The position numbers were made by a program, and so were the translations under genes. Below, piece by piece: positions 11,310-21,479 of a stretch of 64,000 nucleotides of DNA. Under the pieces are notes generated by a model, which was given only the letters and a program-made list of their open reading frames with translations, had not been told where the DNA came from and did no database searches. Location: assembly GCA_030268105.1 (NCBI GenBank), contig BSDZ01000094.1, positions 3,630,501 to 3,694,500 on the forward strand, given 5' to 3'. Positions within the stretch are counted from its first letter, which is position 1, and the number at the start of each line of letters is the position of its first letter. The stretch is from Volvox africanus. Its lineage: Eukaryota; Chlorophyta; Chlorophyceae; Chlamydomonadales; Volvocaceae.

Positions 11310-14300
11310 ATGTTCAACACATATGCACGCATCTGTATAGATGAGTCCGACGAGGAAGAACCATCAGCTTCCCGAGTCATTCGCGAGACGGCAGGTAGGC
11401 ATCACAGCCCCAGTTTCGCATCGCAGCAAGTATAGGTGCGCACTGATTCGATAATCTTTCACGACCACTAATTCATTGGTTTGGGGAGGATGCCTCCTTT
11501 CGCGCATCCCTTTCCTAAAGTCCATCCACACTCTGCAACAGGCAGCCCCAATCCCGGCCTTTCCCTTCTAACCCCATGAACTTTTTAAAATATCTACACA
11601 GCACCTGCTGTGCCAGCTCTCCCCGCCACCGTCGTGACAAGGACGGGAGCCACCAGTGGTCGCACGCAACAGGCAGTGCTGCAGCGCCGGGGTGGGAGCT
11701 CTAACAGCCTCGGCCATGAGTATCGCCCGTGGACGGAAGCTACCACCAGCTCCCCTGCCAACATGGGCAATCTTATTGACCTCGGGGACGACCCCGAGCC
11801 GCGACCCAGATCAGCAGCCCCCAGTCGGTCGCGGGGCCGCCAACACGTCCCTTCGCCCCCCACCGTGGAGTTAGTGACGCTTTCTCAGAACGGTAGGCGA
11901 CGGAGCGGTGTGAGCGGCTATATGATCTGATGGTTTATTGATAGCAGACTCCGGCGTGCTCGCCTGAGCCGGGTCAATCTCTCATCGACAAGCCAATGAA
12001 TTGCTGCCGCCCTGCGCCACGTGACACCAGTGAAGCTATCTTCACTCGCTGCTTACGGTGATAGGGAGTTCTGGATGGATACTATGAGGGTACTCGTTTC
12101 AGGACGCGCTTAGATGGGCGGAATTTTGCGGGCATACACGCCGTCCCCCTCCTTTGCTCCGCCATGATAATGCCGCAGTGGACCCGTTCTTTGACTTCGC
12201 ACAAAGTAGATCAACAGCCACTGCGCCAGTGACGTTGCAGCAACAGCAACAGCCAGGGCGATGGGAGGCAGCAGGGCCTAGCTCGGACGTTCGCCATCCC
12301 CAGCATCCGTTGGATTTCTTGTACGGCGGGGTGAGATGGCGAGATGTGCGGAGTGGCGGGCGGGAAGCGGCGGGCGGAATGCATTGCAGATGGCGCCCCA
12401 GGAACTCATTCGGGGGCAAACACCGTGTCCCGAGCGGGGATGAAAGTGTTTACGGAAGGAACGGCCAATGCAGGCAGCACACCATGTACGACAATGCTTA
12501 TTTTAGAAACGTATAACGTAGAATACGTAGGTCACCACGTGTTGATTGGTTGCGCGCATCGTGGCCATGCTAGGAACCTGCTGCTGCCGGCCGGGAAGCC
12601 ATGAACGACGCCGCGTCCACAAGCGGGGAGGCATCCCGGCCAGCGGCCTTCCCCAACTTCGGCAGCTTCTCCGATCTCCTACGTGGCTTGACACCCTCAC
12701 CAGCGACCGCCGCCACCGGTGGCGGGTCTAAAGGCGCCAGTGGCAGCAGCACCTTCTGGGACTCATTCAGCGGCGCCGCTGCAGCAGCAGCGGCGGCGCC
12801 CTCGTCGTCACTGACCCGGCACCACGGCCTCTCTCAGAGCACCAATGGCATTGACGACTTGCTGATGCAGCAGCGGGCGATGCGGGAGGGCGTAATCGAG
12901 GCTGCAGGTGAGGGCGCGAGGCCCTTCCCTGCGCCAGCGTCAGCAGCCTCACCGGCGCTGCGCTATAAGGTGCGTTTCATCCAGCGGCGAACAGGGGGAG
13001 CTTTGAGGGTTACCTGGTCTACCCTGCTTTGCTTTGCTTTGCTTTGCTATGCTGCGCTGTGCTGTGCTATGCTGTACTTAACAGCACATGAGACACACTC
13101 ATATAGCGTTTCTTGTGTGTTAATGCTGCATCATCTTTGCACCCAACCTTGTGCCACATGCCGCCACTGCCGCCGACGTAGGCCCCCGGCGTCATGCAGA
13201 CGGACCGAAACGGGCCTGACGTCTTCGATCCGTTTCAAGAATTCACTCCTAATCCTTCCTCGGCGGGCCCTATCGCCGCTGCCGCAGCCTCAGACACAGC
13301 CTCCTCCACAGCCGCCTCCACGGCGGCTGCGGGAGGACCCGGTCCGCAGAGCCGCTGCGCGTCCACCTCCACGGGCTCCGCGCCCCCGGTGGCTGCCGAA
13401 GCTCGTGACGACAGCTTCGTAATTGGCAGTGGGGGCGGTGAGGGCTTCTCCATGAACCAGCGGGAGCTCCTGCTGTACGCCATACCCCTGCTGAAGGACA
13501 GACTGGTGTTCCTCCCGGTGGTTAACTGGAAGGACGCCGAGGACACGAGCAGTGAGTGATGACGGCTGCGGTTCCTGGTGGAGGTTCCTGGGAGAGAGCC
13601 GTGAGATGGTGGTTTCGGAGGTAGAGGGGGAAATGGTACGGCGCAGCGTTTTTTTGCTTCGTTCATTCATTACACTTTCAGGTTTATTTTTATTTCTATT
13701 CATTATATTGTTATCATTGGTTTGGGTATTTGAGTTGTCCTCCCCGCATATCCCCGTGAACCTGAAAGCCATTCGTGTCGCTTAGGTCCCTACCCCGCCG
13801 CCCCCTCTATATCTCGGTGACGCAGCGGTTCTGGGGAAGGTCTCGGCCGGCGTGTCCAACGTACAACAAAATCTTAGCAATATGTGGCACAGTCTGAAGG
13901 ACAAGGGAAATTTCTCCGCCAAAATCTACAAGTGAGTCTGCAGATCCACGGCGCTGGTGGGGACTTGTTGGGTTGCTGATGTAACGGCAGACTGCAGTAC
14001 TAACGAGGAATACGAAAAATAATAATGGCAATATTATGTTATATAAGATATATGTGCAATCTTATACCTAACGGCAGTAGCAGCTGGTGTTTCTGGTGGT
14101 ATGGCTGGCAGCTAAGGTCGGCTTTCCGGAGCGGGCGCACTGACCCATGGGTCATATTGCCCGCATTGACCCACATTGACCGCGCCGCGGCCCGTCGCAT
14201 CGTTACCCTCTCCATTTACCTTCCCACTCAGTGCTGGTCAGGCCATCCTCGAAAATATGAACGCCGAAGAGCGCCTGATGAAGAATATTCCCCGAAAGGC

Positions 14301-15464
14301 CAACAAGGTGGGTGGTGTGATGGCTCACAGAGGACTAAGCTTTTGTTGCATGCCAGTGCGTGCAGTGATCCTAATTTGGTCAATTTTATGCTTTTAAAAA
14401 ACGAGTATCTGAACCCTAGATGATCAGGTCCGCGGAAAGGACTGGACGCCGTGAACGGCGACTGGCGCCGTGTCCCTCATCCCTCCGTGGTCCAGCTACT
14501 GAGGGTCACATCATACGTAAAATCGATACGGTGTTTTATTTCTCTGAACCCGTCCGCCCCAACCTCCGAGACCGTGTTTCCAAACTCCCCTTACAGATAC
14601 ACATTACAAACCCCTAACTATGATCATTGATATGTCCGTACGTGTACCCGTACCCGTACCCGTACCCGCCTCATGTGCAGCTGGTCGTGCACCACCCCGC
14701 CACTGTGCCCCCCGACGAGATCCAGGACCAGCTCACGCAGCTGACAGCCAACTTCTGCTACAAGTCCGTCGGCAAGGCAGCGGTAGCGGGGGTGATGCTG
14801 CCCGTGGCGGTGGGGCTCGAGGTGAGGTGGTGAGGGAGCAGGAAGAGGAGGAGTGGTGGGAGGAGAGTTTGAAGGAGAGGAGACAACGAATGATGCGAAT
14901 CAGTCACAACTGACTGAGGTCCGCTCGTCACAACTGCTCCTGCCAGCTCCCAACCCACCCCTTTAGGTCATATTCCTCGCTCGCTTTCTCTCCGGCCCTG
15001 CCCATCTCCCCCTCCCCCTCTCCCGCCCCTCTCCCGCGCTCCCTCTCACAATCTTAATCCCCGCCCCCGCCCCGCCCCCAGGTGCTCGCAGTCCCCGGCA
15101 TCGGCTGGTACACCGCATATCAGCTGTTCAAGTCCACCAGTGCCGTCGCCGGCGGGTCCCGCCTCAACAACTACCTGAAGTCGGAAAAGTCGGATGTCCG
15201 GGTTTGCTATGCGCCCTGCACCAAGTAAGGCGAGCAGGGGAGCGAAGAGGATGACCGCAGTCCAGGGAGGATGTAAAGGGGCCCCATCTCAATGATGAAG
15301 TTTTGGAATCGTCGTCCCCATCTTCACCTCCTTTCGCTGTTGCAACTCCTGACCTTCCAAAGGCAACCGCCAACACCAGCTACCCGAATTACACAGCTGT
15401 TGTATCACGATGGTGATGGTGGTGGTGGTGATGCTGGTGCTGGTGCTGGTGCTGGTGCTGGTCG

Positions 15465-15525
<61 letters not shown>

Positions 15526-16286
15526 GGTGGTGGTGGTGGTGATGGTGGTAAGTTGTGTTTGTGAACAGCAGCAGCAGGACCAGGTCTCTCGCCTATTCGC
15601 CATCCTCCACCCCTTCTATCTCCACCCCTTATACAGAATGGACCTCTACAGCCTCAAGGCGCGCCTCTCACCAGACGGCATCCTCGGCTCTGAGGACATC
15701 GAGGACCTGTGCCATGACATCCGGCAGCCCACCCTGCTGCACCCTCTCACAGAGCTCCGAAACCGCTACCTGCGGAAGACGCAGGTGCGTGGGAGGATGC
15801 CTTTAACGCTGATAGGGGAAGACGGGCAGGAGTATCGTACATATTCGTTGTTTGTTGGCGCCAAATCAGGTCTGCATGTAGTTACCCTGACATCCCGTGG
15901 CCCTGACAGGAGGTGCATATAAAGGGCCTTTTGTGTTATGCATTGGTACTTGAGAGAGCGCCGTTGATGTGTGTGTGTGTGTGTGTGAGAGTAAGTGTCT
16001 TTCATTCACTCGTTTTGCGTGTGCCCAAAAGTCTTTCACCATGCGTGTGTAGAATCTATCGTACAATTATCTGTCGTATGCCCATGTGCAGAAAAACGTG
16101 TGTCAAGCTGTCAACCCTACCCTGCCGCCTCAATACGTACACCTTACCATTCTGGACCGTATCCGACTGATTGATGTACTTTGCTTTGCTGACGTACAGA
16201 CTACCAAGGCGGATTATGCGTTGCTGCCAATGAGCGCCCCCGACGTGGACGAGCAGTACGGCAGTGGTCCGAAAAAAAAGGAGTGA
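11310..16286 (+). CDS. protein with adaptor-binding-like disordered N-terminus and Mit_KHE1-like C-terminal domain
   Basis: Eleven exons fit with exact phase: 11310-11394, 11602-11892, 12179-12330, 12574-12969, 13200-13551, 13826-13931, 14232-14307, 14681-14821, 15082-15224, 15637-15784 and 16200-16286 (TGA), giving 658 residues. Residues 1 to about 400 are disordered and Ala/Ser/Pro-rich. They carry NLIDLGDD (clathrin-box-like), VDPFFDF and VFDPFQEF (DPF motifs), FGSFSDLL and WDSF. From about NQRELLLYAIPLLKDR on, the pattern follows the mitochondrial K+/H+-exchange-related family: KIYNAGQAILENM..EERLMKNIP, then LVVHHPATV, then a hydrophobic pair around VAGVMLPVAVGLEVLAVPG and GIGWYTAYQLF. 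The C-terminus ends in charged GPKKKE. An alternative last exon starting at 16092 stays in frame. The family call is by motif memory. Whether both halves are one protein depends on exon 13200-13551, which encodes parts of both; an internal ATG at 13452 is an alternative start. Confidence 0.7.
13020..13075. repeat. CTTTG/CTGTG pentanucleotide repeat
   Basis: Degenerate tandem pentamers (CTTTG then CTATG/CTGTG) in the intron after exon 12574-12969 of the Mit_KHE1-like gene. Confidence 0.8.
14640..14669. repeat. GTACCC hexanucleotide repeat
   Basis: About four copies of CGTACC next to the acceptor at 14680 of the Mit_KHE1-like gene. It replaces the usual pyrimidine tract ahead of that splice site. 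Confidence 0.8.
15408..15549. repeat. compound GGT/GCT/GTT trinucleotide microsatellite
   Basis: Uninterrupted trinucleotide blocks (GGT, then GCTGGT, then about 15 GTT, then about 10 GGT) in the intron between exons 15082-15224 and 15637-15784. It opens long spurious frames of Val, Leu or Thr/Asn, which are not genes. Confidence 0.9.
15967..15987. repeat. GT dinucleotide microsatellite
   Basis: About ten GT units in the last intron of the Mit_KHE1-like gene. Confidence 0.85.
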
Positions 16287-18431
16287 GGCGGCCTTTCTTG
16301 CTGGGATTGGGGCATCGGGGATGTGGCGGAGGGTTCATCGGACGTACGACATGATTAACATGACGAAGACGGACCCATGGGACGATTATTTGAGGCGGAC
16401 ATACGTTACTTTTGACGTGTGGGCGTTTTGGGAGTAGACCGTTGGTCGTTGGTTGTACGCCGCCCGGAGTGAGTGTACCATGCAAGCAGATGTAGCACTG
16501 TTTACGGCGCTGCTGACTGAGGCAGCAGCGGCGTGTACTATTGTGATGTTTTTATTTTGCTGTTCACATCCATACGGCCAAAACCTAAATAGATGAGCCC
16601 AAAATTGGACATCTGGGGCAATCACGGGTCTCTTCCGAACCCTAAACGACTGTTAAACACAGTTCTGGAGTATTGGAGCCCACAATAAGTTCTGGAATGT
16701 AGTGCCGTACTGTATGTATGTGCACCTTGAAATATGCTTCCTTCCCCTCCCCCTGCAAAACACACACACACACACATGCAGATGCTGCAGCATGCACGTG
16801 GGATTTTAGATCAAGAAAGGGACCTCTCCCTTTGGGGAGGGTTTATTGTACCAGGGCTGCCTCCCCTTGGGGCGTTTTGTAAGCTGCCCAAAGGAATTTA
16901 GCAAGGAACCATTTTTGCCGCGACTGCATTGCCGCCCGCATACATGCCGAATGAGTGCAGAAGGTCCAGGGCGGAACCAGGGCATAGCCCGCCAGCTTGT
17001 TTCATGATTCCACACCTGTCCAGACCGAGCCCGTCATGGCTGTACGACACGGGATTCTGTCAGCCCAGCGCGTCAATGGAACCATGTGGATTCCAATAAT
17101 TTATAAAGTGAAAGGTAAATTATATTGCATATCCTACTTCAGAACAAACATAGGGTTTTAACTAAGGGTTCTAACAAACTTTGCTCACATGCTCACTCGT
17201 GAAAGTTTAAGATCCGATTAAAAATTTACCTACAACAGTTGATAACAATATCTTGTAATATATTATAAAAATAAGTTATGATTCAATGTGGCCGTGTAAT
17301 GCGGCTGTGTGGCCTCTTTAAGCAGTTGTAATGAACCCAGCCAGTCATAAGGACGCACACTTCAACGTGGTACGGTTGTACTGTAAAGATGTCCTTTGGG
17401 TCATACCAGCAAGTTTTTGGCATGTATGAAATCGGGCTTGACAGTGCCCTAGAGCACATTTGTGTCCTTACAGAGCACTCTGAGAACTCCGTGACCTCCG
17501 TTCTTACTTGGGGGCCTGAGTCAGAGGTTATGAGCGGGGCCCTTGAGGAGCCGGCTAAGGTTGAGCTGTGGAACCTGTTCACAGAACGGGGTTGCATTTG
17601 GTTGCGTGGGATGATGGTGTTTGCATGCATGATTGTATGTATGGGCCAAGGCGGATTCAATTTGCTCTCAAACTGCATTTGCACGCACAAAAGGCCTTTT
17701 GGAAAGCCCTGGCCATGGATCTTTGGTTCATTTTCTGATGTCTGGTCTGCATCGTTGACTAAGGCGACCATTGGTCCTATTTCTGAAAGTGGTCTAGGTT
17801 TGGATACTGAATTTCTGTTGGATGAGCGTACACCGTGCTTGCAAAAGACCTGTGGCGAGTAGTCGCGAGTAAAGTAGCAACTAGCTCGCAAAAACGTATG
17901 GCGCATCTAAAACTCCTTGTAGTACTCTTCTAAATTTATCAATTGAATTGATGATCTTATCTCTTGCAGAGAAATGGAACGAGTCAGCCATGTCCACGGC
18001 AAGATTGTATGATCGCGACGAAAAGACCATGGTCGCTTTCTGTAGTATCCTGGGGTATCTAAGGCTAATATTTATGATGTTCAGTTTGAAACCCTTAAAA
18101 ACCCTAAGATGTTCAGCCATCACCAGGCTGTGAGGGATTGATTACAACTTGACTACAGACTAGGGAGGTTGCAGGCCCCCAGACTGTAGTATGCGAGGCA
18201 CACCCTCTCTGAGGGGGAACACTTGTAGTAACCTGGGGTATCTAAGGCTAATATCCAGGATGTTCAGGAAACTGGACATCATCTGATCGGGTCTAAACAG
18301 TTTGGCGGATATTAACACAGAGATACAACACTTTCGTACAATAAGGATGACACTACTGATCGATTTGTTCGGTTAGTGGTTCTCACAATAGTCGAACTAT
18401 TGCCGATTGCGTAATGCTTTCATACTCATTG
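16287..18431. other. non-genic region, AT-richer than the flanking genes
   Basis: The 3' UTR of the Mit_KHE1-like gene is expected at the left end. The rest shows no gene I can support. Overlapping open frames occur on both strands at 17283-17906 but have no recognised motif. Simple CA repeats occur near 16760. A 44-base direct repeat is listed separately. From about 17040 the base composition drops in GC, which fits old transposon-derived DNA. Confidence 0.5.
18041..18267. repeat. 44-base imperfect direct repeat
   Basis: The segments 18041-18084 and 18224-18267 match at nearly every base around a CCTGGGGTATCTAAGGCTAA core. They are 183 bases apart. Between them is a small inverted pair (ACTACAGACT near 18154, AGACTGTAGT near 18181). 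They may be remnants of a transposable element. Confidence 0.6.
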
Positions 18432-18873
18432 TGTAACAGAGGCTTCGCCTAGCTGTTAGGGGTAGCTGTAACAGAGGGTTGCGCCTAGCTGTTAGGTGTA
18501 GTTATATGGGCGAGCTCCGAGTCATTGTGCCGTAGGGCACGTAGTGCAAGGGTGACTCCTTGCTATTTACATTATAGTAGTAATTACAAAGAAAGAAGAA
18601 GTGTCTGTCTCAATTATCCAGGCGCCTTAAATAGCGCTGCCTGGTATAAAAGGGGGCCTCAGGTCTATTCGAAACTGGCGCCCATTCTACAACTGACACT
18701 GTTGTACGAATGCTCGCATGCAAGTGGTTCCATGCGACTTGTCCAAGTTCTATGCGTTAGATCTATTATAACTACTCTATTATTACGCAATTAATTTATT
18801 TGTCATAAAAGGCCAAATTACGACAAGTCAGTTTCGCTCTTTCTGGCGCTTCTGCGCTATTCGCCCTGTTACA
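18432..18873 (+). mobile_element. solo LTR, family S, plus orientation
   Basis: Starts TGTAACAG and ends CTGTTACA (TG..CA with short inverted ends), and is flanked on both sides by CATTG (18427-18431 and 18874-18878), a 5-bp target duplication. A TATA-like GGTATAAAAGG lies at about 18642, suitable for an LTR promoter. The first 35 bases are imperfectly duplicated (18432-18466 and 18467-18501). No internal retroelement sequence remains, so this is a solo LTR left by recombination. It is a different family from the 824-bp LTRs further right. Confidence 0.85.
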
Positions 18874-19730
18874 CATTGCCAACATTGGGAACTTCTATAC
18901 AGCTCGCCCTATTTGCCTAAGTCTGACTTGCATCCTTTAAAACTAAGTAAGATTTTGTCTGTGGCAATCCCTGCCACGCCTTTGCTTTCTTCCATCCCTT
19001 CCTCCACATCGGCAGTGAGATGACTTTGTCAGCACCGTTCACCGCCCCTTTCCTGCCCTGTCCCCTTTTGCAGACCCGCTCAGAACTCCCGTGAGGCCAG
19101 TTATAGTGGTTGTACATCGGTTATCTTGTGCCGTTAAGGAGCAAGGTGGGTCAGAAGAGGAATGGCCACCAGCTATCCCCCTCCCTCCCTCCCTGCTCTC
19201 CCTCCTTCCCTGCCTCCCTCCCTCGCTGCTGGTCAAGGAGTGAGCCCTCAGGTGCAGTAAAGATGTATGGAAGGACACAATGATTCAGTGCAATGTCAAG
19301 CTGGCTTTAATTGACTCCTGAGTGATGTGTTTGGAACAGGGAAGCAAGTAGTGTGAGGCAGTAGTGCTTTGCAGCGGTCGCTAGGCAGATGGTGTGGGAG
19401 GCAGTGCAGTGTGAGACAGGAGCATGCAAAAGGATTTGAGTATATATTAATTTGCAATCCTGCTGTAATATATATTTTATGGTTTATTCCTAATGAGCAT
19501 GTAACAGCCTACAACAAGAATGTTCCTAGTTCTTAATTGCACCTAAATTTCTGCAATATCAGTTTGTAACCATCCAAAGAATGGGTTTTGGAACAGACAG
19601 TGACAACATATAACTTTGCTTCCATAACTTTTTTCAACCATCCCTCTTGGCACCTCTTACCAGCCACCTTATGTCAAGAGCAGTTAACAGCTACCACACA
19701 CGGAGCCTGACATTCCTTAACAACCTTCAA
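18874..19730. other. spacer between two inverted solo LTRs
   Basis: No coding sequence was recognised. It contains a CCCT-rich pyrimidine run at about 19180-19225 and AT-rich sequence at 19440-19620. It is not retroelement internal DNA as far as I can tell, because each flanking LTR has its own target duplication. Confidence 0.5.
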
Positions 19731-20144
19731 TGTAACAGGGCGAATGGCGCAGAAGCGCCAGAAAGAGCGAAACTGACTTGTCGTATTTGGCTTTTATGAC
19801 AATAACTTAATTGCGTAATAATAGGTTAGTTATAATAAATCTAATGCATAGAACTTGGACGAATTGCATGGAACTACTTACATGCGAGCATTCGTACAAC
19901 GGTGTCAGTTGTAGAATGCGCGCCAGTTTTGAATAGACGTAAGGCCCCCTTTTGTGCCAGGCAACGCTATTTAAGGCGCCTGGATTATTGAGACAGACAA
20001 CTTCTTATACTTCCTCTTCACTTGTAAATAACTCACTACAATGTAGACTACGAGGAGTCACCTTGCACTACGTGCCCCACGGCACCGTCACTCGGAGCTC
20101 GCCGTTGTAGCTACACCTAACAGCTAGGCGACCCCTCTGTTACA
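19731..20144 (-). mobile_element. solo LTR, family S, minus orientation
   Basis: This is the reverse complement of the LTR at 18432-18873, diverged at many positions and with only one copy of the 35-base end segment. It is bounded by TGTAACAG and CTGTTACA and flanked on both sides by TTCAA (19726-19730 and 20145-20149). The TATA-like box reads on the minus strand near 19950, in a degraded form. It is an independent, older-looking insertion of the same family. Confidence 0.85.
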
Positions 20145-20430
20145 TTCAACATCTTATGTTGCCATCGCGCACCCATTTGTGATATGTCCTTATAGCTGAT
20201 AAAACCTCCTAACAGCCGACCAATGTTAACAGCCTGAGTTCTAGAAAGGGGTCTGCCACAATGCGAAACTGGTGCATGATAGCCCATAACCTGTCCCTAA
20301 CCCCCTGTTATCCCATGTTAACAACATCCATCCATAGCTGATAATAAGTTCATCTGACAGCGCCGCCTAAGAAGTTAGAGGCTGTTGCACCCCCTACACC
20401 CCCTACACCCCCACTATAACAAGGAATTCG

Positions 20431-20960
20431 TGCGTTAGCTCGCGTTAGGCTCGCGTTAGGGACCCCTAACGCAAGCCTAACGCAAGCTTAACGCGAACTA
20501 ACGCGAGCTAACGCAAAGCCTAACGCAAATCAAACGCATTGCGTTATTGCTTGCATATCGCTAACGCAATCCTAACGCACCTAACGCAATCGCAAATAAA
20601 CTTTTTTGGGAGGGAACGAAAATGTTTGCGTTTACTTTGCGTTAGCTAACGCAACCTAACGCAAACTTACGCAATGTCAAACGCACCCACATAGATTCTA
20701 AGGTGTGCGTTAGGCCTAACGCAACGCAAGCGTTAGAGACCCATACGCAAGCAATAATACATAGCGTGCATGGAAGTTAACGCACTTAAAGTTCTCTAAC
20801 GCACAATATACGCACGCCTAACGCGCATTAACGCGCATTAACGCACATTAACGCATGCTTGCGTATGCTGCGAATAATGTGTACACAGCTAGCAGTTGTG
20901 GGTTGCGTAAAAGTTTTATACGCATGTAACTAACATATTCGCACGCTTTCGCAAGGTCTT
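20431..20960. repeat. subterminal array of TAACGC / GCGTTA motifs
   Basis: I count 18 TAACGC and 7 GCGTTA hexamers here, often as CCTAACGCAA, irregularly spaced and in both orientations, with variants such as AAACGC and TTACGC between them. This is not a simple tandem satellite. It fits clustered protein-binding sites just inside a CACTA-type transposon end. Confidence 0.85.
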
Positions 20961-21479
20961 ACGTGTGCGATAGCAACATTCGCGCCACTTTCGCTTTGCG
21001 TACGAGGCAGCCTCGCATTCTTGCTCACTGTAACTACTTTTGGTCGTTCTGGTTATTTCTTTACTGTTTCAGTTATCGTTCCTGTTATTGTTTGCTGTTT
21101 TGCCAACCCGCTGCAGAATTATTTTTTGTGTACGGATACTATCCTGTCGTAATGTACGTAGCTGTTATGAAGAATATCAATAGGATTTCAGTATTGATAG
21201 ATGAAAATATTCCAGGAAATAATTTACAGCTCAATATTCGGGAAGCATCCAGGTAAGCAGCCATTGGTGAGTACACATTAATTCAACGAAACAATCAAAT
21301 TTCTACACATCCAATCCTGCCAATCAAATTCTGTTTATGAGTTCAATAATCATTTGTACCATGCACCAATCATTTCAATCATCATTAGGTACATACATCC
21401 TAACTTCATCTGCCACCGCACATTTAGCAGCCCGCTCTAATATAAGCTTAGAAACAAACATGTTAGATGTTAGTTCTAT

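Noticed and set aside
15292..15603. Poly-Val, poly-Leu or poly-Thr/Asn frames
   Set aside because: They are produced by the trinucleotide microsatellite inside an intron.
17283..17906. Overlapping open frames on both strands (207 and 157 codons)
   Set aside because: No motif, start context or homology recognised, and both strands are open by chance over the same bases. It could be a decayed transposon fragment but cannot be supported as a gene.
18432..20144. A single foldback element with long inverted repeats
   Set aside because: Each arm has its own perfect 5-bp target duplication and LTR-type ends, so they are two solo LTRs.
20963..21256. 97-codon plus-strand frame ending near a GTAAGC
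   Set aside because: Hydrophobic, compositionally odd, adjoining the repeat array, and no partner exon found.
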